From positions 45,163-109,162 of the forward strand of contig JANNOI010000019.1 in assembly GCA_031398975.1 (NCBI GenBank): a DNA stretch of 64,000 nt, given 5' to 3'. The translations under genes were made by a program, and so were the position numbers. Positions 51,867 through 60,994 of the stretch are shown in pieces. The notes beneath the pieces are model-generated. The model was given only the letters and a program-made list of their open reading frames with translations. It had not been told where the DNA came from and did no database searches. Position 1 is the first letter of the stretch; each line of letters opens with the position of its first letter. This DNA is from JAKFWI01 sp031398975 (GTDB taxonomy: Bacteria; Pseudomonadota; Alphaproteobacteria; Caulobacterales; Aquidulcibacteraceae).

Positions 51867-53699
51867 ATGGCTTCCGAAGCGCCGCTCGATGTCTCCGCCT
51901 TCAAGGAAACGCTGGTCGTGCTCGGCGCGACCGCGGCCGTCATCCCGGTGTTCCACCGGCTCAAGCTCAGCCCGATTATCGGTTTCATTTTCATCGGTAT
52001 GGCGATCGGCCCGTTTGGTCTCGGCGCGCTGGCGGGTCTCGCCCCCGATTGGCTCGCGCGGTGGCTGTCGATGGTCACGATCACCGAGCCCGAAGCCATC
52101 GCGCCGGTGGCGGAATGGGGGGTGGTGCTGCTGCTGTTCATGATCGGCTTGGAGCTCTCGCTGGAGCGGCTTTCGATCATGACGCGGCTCGTATTCGGGC
52201 TGGGTTTTGCGCAAGTTACGGCCTGCACGATGGCCATTGCGGGCGTGCTGATGCTGGCGGGCTTCGACACCGCGCCGGCGCTGATTCTGGGCGTGGCGCT
52301 GGCGCAATCGTCCACCGCCGTGCTGGTCCAGGTGTTGGCCGACGAGAAGAAGCTCTCCAAGCCGGTGGGCCGGGCGAGCTTTGCGGTGCTGCTGTTCCAG
52401 GACATCGCGGTGGTGCCCATCCTGTTCGGCGTGGCGGTGCTCGGGGCCACCAAAGAGGGCTCGCTGCTGGGCGCGTTCGGGACGGCGGTGGCGCAGGCGG
52501 CGTTGGGGGTGGTCGCGCTGATCGTGGTGGGCCGGGTGGTGTTGCGGCGGCTGTTCCGGAACGTGGCGCGCACCAAGAGCCCCGATCTTTTCCTCGCCGC
52601 CTGCGTGCTGGTGATCCTCGTCACCGCGCTGGGCGCGAGCGCGGCGGGATTATCGGCCGCCATGGGCGCGTTGATCGCGGGCATGCTGCTGGCCGAAACC
52701 GAGTATCGCCGCCAGGTCGAGGTGCTGATCGAGCCGTTCAAGGGCCTGCTGCTGGGCGTGTTCCTGATCTCGGCGGGCATGACGATCGATCTGGGCGAAG
52801 TTGCCAAGCAGCCCCATTGGGTGGCGCTGGCGGCGGTGGGGCTCGTGGCGCTCAAGACCGCGATCACCTTCGCCCTTGGGCTCGCCTTCCGGCTGAAGCG
52901 GGAGACCGCGCTTTCCGCCGCCCTCCTGCTGGGACCCGGCGGGGAGTTTGCCTTCGTGATCCTGGGCGCGGCGGGCGCCACCGCTTTGGTGCCCGCCGCG
53001 GCGAGCGAGAGCGCCCTGGTGCTGGCGGCGGTGACGATGGCCTCCATCCCGTTCCTGTCGCGCCTGACCGACCGCTTGGCCCGCAACGCCGCCGAAAAAA
53101 GCGCCGCATCGGAGATCGATCCCGCGCTTTCCCCGCCTGGCGGCGACGCGGGCGCCCCGCCCGCGGTGATCGCGGGGTTCGGACGGGTGGGCCGGCTGGT
53201 GGCCGACATGCTGGAACGCCACGGCGTGCCTTATCTCGCGCTCGACACCGACGTGGACCTCGTGTCGGCCGCGCGCCGCGAGGGCAAGAACGTCTATTAC
53301 GGGGACGCCTCCAACCCCGCCATGCTGCGCCAGATCGGCATCGCCACGATGCGCGCCGTGATCGCCACCATGGACAGCCCCGCCGCGGTGGAGGCCGTCG
53401 TCTCCGCCGCCCGCCAGGAGCGCCAGGACCTGATCATCGTGGCCCGCGCCCGCGACGCCCGCCACGCCGCCCGCCTCTACCGGCTCGGCGCCACCGATGT
53501 CGCGCCCGAAACCATCGAAGCGAGCCTGCAGCTCAGCGAGGCGGTGCTCGTCGATCTGGGCGTGCCCATGGGCCCGGTGATCGCCTCCATCCACGACAAA
53601 CGCGCCGAATTTCGCGAAGAAGTCCGCCGCCTCGCGCCCGACGCGCAAGTCCCCGCCCGCCGCCGCGCCCGCACCCCCGTGCGCGGCGAAACGCGCTAG
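51867..53699 (+). CDS. Monovalent cation:proton antiporter, CPA2 family (Kef/YbaL type)
   Basis: The 610-residue protein has about 12 membrane segments (residues 15-395) with CPA2 features LSPIIGFIFIGMAIGPFGLG, LALAQSSTAVLVQVLAD, and AALLLGPGGEFAFVILG. A cytosolic TrkA-N domain (about 430-560) has the nucleotide motif VIAGFGRVGRLVADML and YYGDASNPAMLRQIGI. It probably exports K+ (or Na+) in exchange for protons under control of NAD(H) or a similar ligand. No KefF/KefG-type quinone reductase subunit is adjacent. The tail is arginine-rich. Confidence 0.92.
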   Translation: MASEAPLDVSAFKETLVVLGATAAVIPVFHRLKLSPIIGFIFIGMAIGPFGLGALAGLAPDWLARWLSMVTITEPEAIAPVAEWGVVLLLFMIGLELSLERLSIMTRLVFGLGFAQVTACTMAIAGVLMLAGFDTAPALILGVALAQSSTAVLVQVLADEKKLSKPVGRASFAVLLFQDIAVVPILFGVAVLGATKEGSLLGAFGTAVAQAALGVVALIVVGRVVLRRLFRNVARTKSPDLFLAACVLVILVTALGASAAGLSAAMGALIAGMLLAETEYRRQVEVLIEPFKGLLLGVFLISAGMTIDLGEVAKQPHWVALAAVGLVALKTAITFALGLAFRLKRETALSAALLLGPGGEFAFVILGAAGATALVPAAASESALVLAAVTMASIPFLSRLTDRLARNAAEKSAASEIDPALSPPGGDAGAPPAVIAGFGRVGRLVADMLERHGVPYLALDTDVDLVSAARREGKNVYYGDASNPAMLRQIGIATMRAVIATMDSPAAVEAVVSAARQERQDLIIVARARDARHAARLYRLGATDVAPETIEASLQLSEAVLVDLGVPMGPVIASIHDKRAEFREEVRRLAPDAQVPARRRARTPVRGETR

Positions 53700-53716
53700 G
53701 CGTCCAGCGCCGGCGA

Positions 53717-53745
53717 TTGACGCGCCCGCCCGCTTGCGGTTATAG
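53717..53745 (+). promoter_or_regulatory. Housekeeping (sigma-70 type) promoter of rplU
   Basis: A -35 box TTGACG (53717-53722) and a -10 box TTATAG (53740-53745) are separated by 17 bases. They lie 77 bases upstream of the rplU ATG, in the spacer after the antiporter gene. It should drive rplU-rpmA and probably the downstream genes. Confidence 0.75.
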
Positions 53746-53821
53746 GCGGCGTTTGTTTCAGCCGCGCGCAGGCGTGGCGCGCGCTTGCGCCCAGGTTGGC
53801 GTTTTCGAGGATTAAGAGGCC

Positions 53822-54133
53822 ATGTTCGCGGTCATCAAAACGGGTGGCAAGCAATACCGTGTCGCCGCCGACGACGTGATCGTCGTCGAGAAGCTCGCCG
53901 GCGCGGCCGGGGACGCCGTGCGCTTCGGCGAGGTGCTGATGCTCGCGGACGGGGCCGCCATCACGGTCGGCGCGCCAACCGTGGACGGCGCGGCCGTGAC
54001 GGGCGAGCTCGTTGAACAGCGCAAGGGCGACAAGGTGAAGGTGTTCAAGAAGCGCCGCCGCTCCACCTATCGCCGCCATCGCGGGCACCGGCAGCTCGAA
54101 AGCGTCGTCCGCATCACCGCCATCTCCGCCTAA
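53822..54133 (+). CDS. rplU: Ribosomal protein L21
   Basis: The 103-residue 50S subunit protein opens with MFAVIKTGGKQYRVAADDVIVVEKLAGAAGD, read in two parts, and has GDKVKVFKKRRRSTYRRHRGHRQ, the basic RNA-binding loop that contacts 23S rRNA. The length is standard. It starts an rplU-rpmA operon conserved across bacteria. Confidence 0.99.
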   Translation: MFAVIKTGGKQYRVAADDVIVVEKLAGAAGDAVRFGEVLMLADGAAITVGAPTVDGAAVTGELVEQRKGDKVKVFKKRRRSTYRRHRGHRQLESVVRITAISA

Positions 54134-54144
54134 GGAAGCCCACC

Positions 54145-54411
54145 ATGGCCCACAAAAAAGCAGGCGGCTCCTCCCGCAACGGCCGCGACAGCCCGGGCCA
54201 GCGCCTCGGCGTGAAACGTTTCGGCGGCCAGACGGTTTTGGCCGGCAATATCCTCGTGCGTCAGCGCGGGACCAAATTCCATGCGGGCGATCATGTCGGG
54301 ATCGGCCGGGACCATACGCTGTTCGCCCTCTCCACGGGCCGCGTCTGTTTCAAGACCAAGCGCGCCGGGCGCACCTACATCTCGATCGTACCGGCGATCG
54401 CAGCGGAATAG
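54145..54411 (+). CDS. rpmA: Ribosomal protein L27
   Basis: This is the 88-residue 50S protein whose N-terminal tail reaches the peptidyl-transferase centre. It has AHKKAGGSSRNGRDSPGQRL, then RQRGTKFHAGDHVGIGRDH. There is no N-terminal cleavage extension of the Firmicutes type. It follows rplU by 11 bases. Confidence 0.99.
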   Translation: MAHKKAGGSSRNGRDSPGQRLGVKRFGGQTVLAGNILVRQRGTKFHAGDHVGIGRDHTLFALSTGRVCFKTKRAGRTYISIVPAIAAE

Positions 54412-54530
54412 CGGCCCTGCCAGCGGGCCGCCCTCTCGCAGAGAGGCGTTCGGCCCGCAAAGCGCCCAGGCGCGAGGAAGGCGGGCCAAGCGCCGAACTT
54501 TCCTCTTCCTCGCGCGTCGGGAGCGACGCC

Positions 54531-55103
54531 ATGGCGTCCACACTCGTCACCGACCGTCTGATCCTGCGCGCGCCCGCGCCGGGGGACGTCGCCCAGCTTG
54601 CGTGGCACGCCAACGACCCGGCGGTCGCGCGGATGGTGTCCATGCTGCCCCACCCGCAACCCGCGATCGCGCTGGAGGGGCTGTTGCTGATGTGGGAGGC
54701 GCGCGCGGCCCTGGACCGGGAGCGCGTGTACGCGATCGACCTGCCGGGGCGGGGCGCGATCGGCCTGATCGGCCTGCACGCCCAGGATCGCGACTATCAA
54801 GGCGCACGGGTGGAGCTTGGCTATTGGCTGGGACGCCCGTTCTGGGGGCGCGGCTTCGCCACCGAGGCGGCGTGCGCGGCCGCCCGCCTCGGGGCCGCGA
54901 TGGGGCGCGGTCCCGTGATCGCGCGCCACTATATCGACAATCCGGCCTCCGGACGGGTGCTCGCCAAGGCGGGCTTCGTCTATACCGGGGAACGGGCCCC
55001 GCTTTTCTGCCTGGCGCGCGGGCGAGCGGTGGAGGCGATGGAAATGCAGCATCAGGCGCGCGCGGAGGCGCCGCCCGCAGGCTGTGTGGCCGCGCGGGCT
55101 TGA
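54531..55103 (+). CDS. GNAT N-acetyltransferase (RimJ/RimL-like)
   Basis: The 190-residue protein has the GNAT pattern: TDRLILRAPAPGDVAQLAWH at the start, YAIDLPGRGAIGLIGLH, and motif A with LGYWLGRPFWGRGFATEAAC. IDNPASGRVLAKAGFVYTGE gives the typical C-terminal strand. Such proteins acetylate N-termini of ribosomal or other proteins, or small amines. Its place between rpmA and obgE is common in this lineage; the substrate is unknown. Confidence 0.93.
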   Translation: MASTLVTDRLILRAPAPGDVAQLAWHANDPAVARMVSMLPHPQPAIALEGLLLMWEARAALDRERVYAIDLPGRGAIGLIGLHAQDRDYQGARVELGYWLGRPFWGRGFATEAACAAARLGAAMGRGPVIARHYIDNPASGRVLAKAGFVYTGERAPLFCLARGRAVEAMEMQHQARAEAPPAGCVAARA

Positions 55104-55137
55104 AGAACGGCCCCCCTAACCGCTCCTAGGACCTGCC

Positions 55138-56172
55138 ATGAAATTCCTGGACCAGTGCAAGATCGAGATCCGCTCCGGCGATGGCGGGGCCGGGGCGGTT
55201 TCGTTCCGGCGCGAGAAGTTCATCCCCTTCGGCGGGCCGGACGGGGGCGATGGCGGGCGCGGCGGGGATGTGTGGATCGAGGCCCGCGAGGGGCTGAATA
55301 CGCTGATCGACTACCGCTACCAGCAGCATTTCAAGGCCGAAACCGGCGGCCACGGCATGGGCAAGGACCGTCACGGCGCCAACGGCGCCGATATCGTGCT
55401 GAAAGCGCCGGTGGGCACCCAGGTGCTGGCCGAGGACCGCGAGACCCTGATCGCCGATCTCACCGAGGCCGGCCAGCGCGTGCTGCTGGCGCAAGGGGGC
55501 AATGGCGGCTTCGGCAACGCCCATTTCAAAGGCCCGGCCAACCAGGCGCCCCGCCACGCCAATCCGGGCCTGGAAGGCCAGGCGCGCAGCCTCTGGTTGC
55601 GCCTCAAACTAATCGCCGACGCCGGCCTGATCGGGCTGCCGAACGCCGGCAAATCGACCTTCCTGCGCGCCGTGAGCGCCGCGGAGCCGAAAGTGGCGGC
55701 CTATCCCTTCACCACGCTGCACCCCCATCTGGGCGTGGCGAGCCTGGCCGAGGGGGAGCGCTTCGTCCTGGCCGATATTCCGGGCCTGATCGAGGGCGCG
55801 GCGGAGGGCGCGGGCCTGGGCGTGCGGTTTCTGGGCCATGTGGAGCGCTGCGCGGCGCTGCTGCACCTGATCGACGCCACCCTCGAAAGCCCCACCCGCG
55901 CCTACCGCGTCGTGCGTCGCGAGCTTGCCGCCTATGGCGCAGGCCTCGCGGAGAAGCCGGAATTCGTGGCCCTCAACAAGATCGACGCGCTCCCCCCGGC
56001 CGACGTCAACAGGAAGCGCGCCGCGCTTTCCCGCGCGATCGGCAAGGAGGTGCTGGTCGTGTCGGGCGTCGCCGGCCACGGCGTGACGGGCGCGCTGCGG
56101 CTGGTTTTTGCGCAGGTGCGCGCCGCCCGCACGTCCGGCCGGCGCGCGCGCGCTGAGGCGTGGTCCCCGTGA
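55138..56172 (+). CDS. obgE: Ribosome-associated GTPase ObgE/CgtA
   Basis: This essential GTPase acts in 50S assembly and stress/cell-cycle control. The 344-residue protein has the glycine-rich Obg fold (1-158, with IEIRSGDGGAGAVSFRREKF and GGNGGFGNAHF) and a G domain with G1 GLPNAGKST, G3 DIPGLIEGA and G4 NKID. The C-terminal domain is only a short basic tail. Its stop overlaps the proB start (GTGA). Confidence 0.98.
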   Translation: MKFLDQCKIEIRSGDGGAGAVSFRREKFIPFGGPDGGDGGRGGDVWIEAREGLNTLIDYRYQQHFKAETGGHGMGKDRHGANGADIVLKAPVGTQVLAEDRETLIADLTEAGQRVLLAQGGNGGFGNAHFKGPANQAPRHANPGLEGQARSLWLRLKLIADAGLIGLPNAGKSTFLRAVSAAEPKVAAYPFTTLHPHLGVASLAEGERFVLADIPGLIEGAAEGAGLGVRFLGHVERCAALLHLIDATLESPTRAYRVVRRELAAYGAGLAEKPEFVALNKIDALPPADVNRKRAALSRAIGKEVLVVSGVAGHGVTGALRLVFAQVRAARTSGRRARAEAWSP

Positions 56173-57353
56173 GCCTGGCGGAGGGGGCCGGCGCGTTGGG
56201 GACGGCGCGGCGGCTCGTGCTCAAGATCGGCTCGGCGCTGTTGGTGGACGAAGCCAGCGGGCGCCCGGCCTTGGCCTGGCTCGAGACGCTAGCCCAGGAC
56301 GTGGCCGAAGAGCAGGCCCATGGCCGCCAGGTGCTGATCGTCTCTTCGGGGGCGGTGGCGCTTGGGCGCGGCGTGCTGGGACCGGCGATGGCCGCGGGGG
56401 CCAAGCTGCGGCTGGAGGAAAAGCAGGCCGCCGCCGCCGCGGGCCAGGTGCGCCTGATGGCCGCCTACGAGACCGCCTTCGCAAAGCACGGCCTGCGCGT
56501 GGCCCAGGCGCTGCTCACCCCCGAGGACACCGAGCGCCGCCGCCGCTGGCTGAACGCGCGCGCCACGCTCGAGACGCTGCTCGGCCTCAATGTCTGCCCG
56601 GTGGTGAACGAGAACGATACGGTGGCCACCGAGGAGCTGCGCTACGGGGACAATGACCGCTTGGCCGCGCGGGTGGCGCAGATGATCGGCGCGGATGCGC
56701 TGATACTGCTGTCCGACGTCGACGGGCTCTACACCGCCGATCCCCGCCGCGATCCCGCAGCGACCCATGTGCCCCGCGTGCGCGCGATGAGCCCGGCGAT
56801 CGAGGCGATGGCAGGAGGCGCCAATCTCGCCGCCGGAACCGGCACCGGGGGCATGCGCACGAAGATCGAGGCGGCCAAGATCGCGCTCTCGGCGGGCTGC
56901 GCCACCGCCATCATGCAGGGCGCGGGACCCCACCCGCTGCGGCGCCTGCGCGAGGGGGCGCGCGCCACCTGGTTCGAGCCTGCCGCCTCCCCGGAAGCGG
57001 CCCGGCGCGCCTGGCTCGCGGGCACGCTGACGCCGGCGGGGAGCTATGTGGTCGATAGCGGCGCGGCGGCCGCCTTGGCGCGGGGCGCGAGCCTATTGCC
57101 GGCGGGCGTGACGGGCGTGGAGGGACGGTTCGATCGCGGCGACGCGGTGCGCGTGTGCGGCCCGGGGGGAGCGGTGCTGGCGCACGGCGTCTCCGCCTAC
57201 AGCGCCGCGGACGCCGCCAAGATCATCGGCCGGCGCAGCGAGGACACCGAAACCCTGCTGGGCTATCGCGGCCGCCCCGCCCTGATCCACCGCGACGACC
57301 TGGTCCTTCTGGCCGGCGGTGGCGCCGCGCGGGGGGATGGGATAGAGCAATAA
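56169..57353 (+). CDS. proB: Glutamate 5-kinase
   Basis: The enzyme makes the first step of proline synthesis, phosphorylating glutamate. The 394-residue protein has an amino-acid kinase domain (1-265) with LVLKIGSALLVDE, VSSGAVALGRGVL, NENDTVATEELRYGDNDRLAARVA and a C-terminal PUA domain (about 285-375). Proline feedback acts on the kinase domain. The GTG at 56169 overlaps the obgE stop in a GTGA arrangement; a GTG at 56160 is an alternative. The stop overlaps the proA start (TAATG). Confidence 0.97.
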   Translation: MSLAEGAGALGTARRLVLKIGSALLVDEASGRPALAWLETLAQDVAEEQAHGRQVLIVSSGAVALGRGVLGPAMAAGAKLRLEEKQAAAAAGQVRLMAAYETAFAKHGLRVAQALLTPEDTERRRRWLNARATLETLLGLNVCPVVNENDTVATEELRYGDNDRLAARVAQMIGADALILLSDVDGLYTADPRRDPAATHVPRVRAMSPAIEAMAGGANLAAGTGTGGMRTKIEAAKIALSAGCATAIMQGAGPHPLRRLREGARATWFEPAASPEAARRAWLAGTLTPAGSYVVDSGAAAALARGASLLPAGVTGVEGRFDRGDAVRVCGPGGAVLAHGVSAYSAADAAKIIGRRSEDTETLLGYRGRPALIHRDDLVLLAGGGAARGDGIEQ

Positions 57354-58630
57354 TGATGCGCCAAGAGCTTAAAGACCCGCTGGAGGCGGAAATGCGCGCC
57401 CTCGGCGCCCGCGCCCGGGGCGCCGCCGCGGCGGTGCGCGACGCCACCCCCGCCACGCGCACGCGCGCGTTGGAGGCCATGGCCGCACGCCTGGCGGCGA
57501 GCACGCCGGCCATTCTCGCCGCCAATCGCGAGGACGTCGCCGCCGCCCGCCGGGACGGGCTGGCCGAAAGCCTGATCGACCGCTTGGCCCTCGATGAAAA
57601 GCGCCTGGCCGGGATTGTCCGCGCGGTGGAGGAGACCGCCGCTTTTCCCGATCCGGTAGGGGCCGTGATGGCCGAATGGGAACGGCCTAACGGGCTCGCC
57701 ATGAGCCGCGTGCGCACGCCGCTGGGCGTGATCGGGGTGATTTTCGAGAGCCGCCCGAACGTGGCCGCCGAGGCGGGGGCCTTGTGCCTGCGGGCCGGCA
57801 ATTCGGTGGTGCTGCGCGGGGGCTCGGACTCGCACCGCTCCTGCGCCGCGATCGGGCTTGCGCTGCGCGGGGGGCTTCAAGACGCGGGCCTGCCGGCGGA
57901 CGCGATCCAGATCGTGCCGACCACGGATCGCGCGGCGGTGGGGATGATGCTTGCGGGCCTTGACGGCTGTCTCGACGTAATCGTGCCGCGCGGGGGCAAA
58001 AGCCTGGTCACCCGGGTGCAGGCCGAGGCGCGGGTGCCGGTGTTCGCGCACCTGGAGGGCCTCTGCCACACCTATGTCCATGCCGACGCCGACCCCGAGA
58101 AGGCGCTGGCGATCGTCGTGAACGCCAAGATGCGGCGCGTTTCGGTATGCGGGGCGACCGAGACCCTGCTGATCGACCGCGCGGTCGCGCCCCGCCTCCT
58201 GCCCCCGATCGCCGCGGCCCTGACAGAGCGCGGCTGCGCGCTGCGCGGAGACGAAGAGGCGCGCGCGCTTACCCCGATGGCGGCCGCGACCGAGGAAGAC
58301 TGGCGCACCGAATACCTGGCGCCAATCCTGTCGGTGCGGGTGGTGGGCGGCCTGCAAGAGGCGATGGCCCATATCGCGACCTACGGATCGAGCCACACCG
58401 AGGCGATCGTCACCGAAAACAAGGAAGCGGCGGAGCTTTTCCTCGCCGAAGTCGACAGCGCGATCGTGGTGCATAACGCCTCCACCCAATTCGCCGATGG
58501 CGGCGAGTTCGGCTTCGGCGGCGAGATCGGCATCGCCACCGGGCGCATGCACGCGCGCGGCCCCGTGGGGGCGGAGCAATTGACGACGTTCAAATACAAG
58601 GTCCGCGGGACCGGCCAGATCCGGCCTTAA
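57353..58630 (+). CDS. proA: Gamma-glutamyl phosphate reductase
   Basis: The enzyme reduces glutamyl-5-phosphate to glutamate semialdehyde with NADPH. The 425-residue aldehyde-dehydrogenase-fold protein has RVRTPLGVIGVIFESRPNV, NSVVLRGGSDSHRS, IVPRGGKSLVTRV, and the catalytic cysteine in RRVSVCGATETLL. It ends with FGFGGEIGIATGRMHARGP near the C-terminus. It forms a channelling pair with ProB, to which it is coupled by one-base overlap. Confidence 0.98.
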   Translation: MMRQELKDPLEAEMRALGARARGAAAAVRDATPATRTRALEAMAARLAASTPAILAANREDVAAARRDGLAESLIDRLALDEKRLAGIVRAVEETAAFPDPVGAVMAEWERPNGLAMSRVRTPLGVIGVIFESRPNVAAEAGALCLRAGNSVVLRGGSDSHRSCAAIGLALRGGLQDAGLPADAIQIVPTTDRAAVGMMLAGLDGCLDVIVPRGGKSLVTRVQAEARVPVFAHLEGLCHTYVHADADPEKALAIVVNAKMRRVSVCGATETLLIDRAVAPRLLPPIAAALTERGCALRGDEEARALTPMAAATEEDWRTEYLAPILSVRVVGGLQEAMAHIATYGSSHTEAIVTENKEAAELFLAEVDSAIVVHNASTQFADGGEFGFGGEIGIATGRMHARGPVGAEQLTTFKYKVRGTGQIRP

Positions 58631-58646
58631 CCCGTCCCGCCCTGCC

Positions 58647-60053
58647 CTATTCCTCTTGGCCCAGGCCCAGCGCGTCGGCGAGCGCGACCTGGGCGCGGGC
58701 GGCTTCGCCCTGGGCGCCGGCGAGCGCGCTTTCGGCCTCATAGACCGCGGTTTGCCCGGACAGGACGTCGATAAAATCCGCGAGCCCCGACGTGTAGCGC
58801 GCGAGCGCGATTTCGGCCTGGTCGCGGGCCGAGTTGAGCGCCGCCGTCTGCGCCTCCACCGTCTCGGCGGCGCGGGCGATGCGGAAGCGCTGGGTCTCGA
58901 CCTCGGAGAGCGCCTCGGTGACGGCCTGGCGGTAGAGGGCGGCTTCGGCCTCCGCCGCGGCCCCGGCCGCCTTGGCGAGCGCGCGCAGGCGGCCGAAATT
59001 GAACAGCGGCGCGGTGATGGAAACGCCCCCGCTCGCGGTTTGCCCGGACTGGGTGTTCACCGCCCCGGAGGTGGCGTCGATCGTGGTGTAAAGCGCCTGG
59101 AGCGAAATCTGGGGCCATAAATCGGCGCGCGCGGCGCGCGCGTCTAAGCCGGCAGCCTCGAGCCGCGCGGCGGCGGCGGAAAGGTCCGGCCGGCGCGCCA
59201 GGATCGTCGCGGGCTGGGCGAGATATTGGGCGGCGTCGAGCGTGGGCACGGGCGCGGGCGCGGCGAGCGGCTCGCGCAGCGCGCCGGGCGGGAGGCCCAG
59301 CAGCGCTTCGAGCCCGAACCGCGCCTCCGCCTCCGCGCGGGAGAAATCGGGCGGATTGGCGCGCGCGGCGTCGCGGGCCGAGCGCGCCTGAGCCTCGTCG
59401 AGCCCGCTTTCCAGCCCTGCCTGAACGCGCGAGAACGCCAGCGAATAGGTGTTTTCCGCCGCCGCGCGGGCCTTCTCCGCCGCGATCCGCTGCGCCTGGG
59501 CGGTCCGCATCGTGATGTAGAGGTCCCCGGCGGTGCGCCGGGCCTCCAGCCGCGCCGACGCCAGCAGCGCGCGCCGCTCCGCTGCGCTCGCCCGCGCGCT
59601 CGCCGCGCGCGCCCGCTCGCCGCCGGCGAGGTCGAGCGGCAGCGTGGCCGACAACGAGCCGGTGGTGCTCGCATACCCGATGGCGTCCCGCGGCGCAGCC
59701 GTGCTCTGTTCGCCCGAAGCCTCGAGCGAAGGCAGGAGCGCGCTGCGGGCGGCCCGTGCGCGCGCCTCCGCCTCGCGCAGCCGCGCCCGCGCGGCCTCGA
59801 CGTCCTCGACCTCGGCGGCCCGGGCCAGCAGGTCCTGGAGTGCGGCGTCGCTCGCGCCCGCCCGCCACCAGGCGTCCACCGGCGCGGCTTGCGCCGTTTC
59901 CTCCCCATCCAACCACGTCTGCGGCGGGGCGGGCGGGGCGCGCAGATCGGGCGCGGAGGCGCACGCGGCCAGCAGCGCCGGCGCGAGCCATCCGCCCGCG
60001 CGCGCTCCCCCGCGGGCGGCGCGACGCAAGCCGGCGGCGACCGCGCGGCCCAT
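58647..60053 (-). CDS. Outer-membrane efflux lipoprotein (TolC/NodT family)
   Basis: About 468 residues. A lipoprotein signal, WLAPALLAAC, sits after an arginine-rich start. The protein contains two TolC-like repeats of long helices (for example EAEARARAARSALLPSLEAS and RLEAAGLDARAARADLWPQIS), typical of NodT-family outer-membrane factors. It should form the exit duct for the efflux system encoded just upstream. It starts at an ATG overlapping the adaptor stop (TGATG); a GTG at 60056 is possible. It lies 16 bases from the convergent proA. Confidence 0.9.
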   Translation of the reverse strand: MGRAVAAGLRRAARGGARAGGWLAPALLAACASAPDLRAPPAPPQTWLDGEETAQAAPVDAWWRAGASDAALQDLLARAAEVEDVEAARARLREAEARARAARSALLPSLEASGEQSTAAPRDAIGYASTTGSLSATLPLDLAGGERARAASARASAAERRALLASARLEARRTAGDLYITMRTAQAQRIAAEKARAAAENTYSLAFSRVQAGLESGLDEAQARSARDAARANPPDFSRAEAEARFGLEALLGLPPGALREPLAAPAPVPTLDAAQYLAQPATILARRPDLSAAAARLEAAGLDARAARADLWPQISLQALYTTIDATSGAVNTQSGQTASGGVSITAPLFNFGRLRALAKAAGAAAEAEAALYRQAVTEALSEVETQRFRIARAAETVEAQTAALNSARDQAEIALARYTSGLADFIDVLSGQTAVYEAESALAGAQGEAARAQVALADALGLGQEE

Positions 60054-60994
60054 CACCGCTCCGCCCCGCGCGCGTCCGCCACCTGCACCACTGGGCGGGC
60101 GGCGATGAACACGTCCATCTGCTGTCCGACAAAGGCGGGAAGCGCGCGGGGGTCGAAGGCGTAGAGCGCCTCCACGACGCGGGTATCCACCCGCTCGGCG
60201 CCGCTGTTCAGGTTTTGCTTCGGCTGGGCCTGGGGCTCGAACCGCACGAATTTGAGCGGGACCTTCCGGCGCGCGTCGCCGCGCAGCGCGCCTTCCGCCT
60301 GCGCCCCGGCATCCACCCGGGCGACGTCCTCCTCATCGATCTGCACCCGCACATGCAGCGTGCGCGTCTCGCCCAGCGCGACCAGGGGGTCCTCGGCCAG
60401 GCCCGCCTGGGCGAATTCCCCGGGCCGCACGTTCAGCCGCAACACCTCGCCTGCGATCGGCGCACGGACCGTGAGGCGCGCCAGATCGGTCTCCAATTGG
60501 GCGGTCTCGGCGCGGGCGCGCTGGACGGAGACCGCCGCACGCTCGGCATTGAAACGGGCGCGGTCCTTTTCGTCGGCGCTGACGGCGCGGGGATCGGCCA
60601 CGGCGGTGAACAGGCGCTGGCGCGCTTGCGCATCGCGCGCCTCGATCTCGGCCACTTTCAGCGCCGCGCGCGAGGCGCGGATCTCGGCCTCGACGGCGCG
60701 GGTGTCGAGGCGGAACAGCGGCGCGTTGCGCGCCACGTACTGGCCCGGGCGCACGAGCACCTCCCGCACCACGCCCGACACCTCGGTGGCCACCGCGATC
60801 ACTTCGCTGGAGGGCTCCACGAGGCCAAGCGCGGCCACCGCCGTAGCCATTGAGGCGCTGGGGCTGGGCGGGGCGGCGGCGGGGTCGGCGGCGTCCGTTT
60901 CCGGGCGCTGGATGGTGACCAAGGCGTAGCCGATCGCCACGATCGCTGTCACCGGCAGGGCCGCACGCGCGAGCAGGCGACGCGTCAGTTTCAT
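60053..60994 (-). CDS. HlyD/DevB-type periplasmic adaptor of an ABC exporter
   Basis: The 313-residue membrane-fusion protein has one N-terminal membrane segment (LPVTAIVAIGYALVTI). A biotinyl-lipoyl-like half-motif (VATEVSGVVREVLVRPGQYV) is followed by an alpha-hairpin coiled coil (about 100-180), then LTVRAPIAGEVLRLNVRPGEF and a beta-barrel domain. This layout resembles DevB/MacA adaptors that pair with FtsX-type ABC permeases. It overlaps the ATPase gene by four bases. Confidence 0.92.
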   Translation of the reverse strand: MKLTRRLLARAALPVTAIVAIGYALVTIQRPETDAADPAAAPPSPSASMATAVAALGLVEPSSEVIAVATEVSGVVREVLVRPGQYVARNAPLFRLDTRAVEAEIRASRAALKVAEIEARDAQARQRLFTAVADPRAVSADEKDRARFNAERAAVSVQRARAETAQLETDLARLTVRAPIAGEVLRLNVRPGEFAQAGLAEDPLVALGETRTLHVRVQIDEEDVARVDAGAQAEGALRGDARRKVPLKFVRFEPQAQPKQNLNSGAERVDTRVVEALYAFDPRALPAFVGQQMDVFIAARPVVQVADARGAER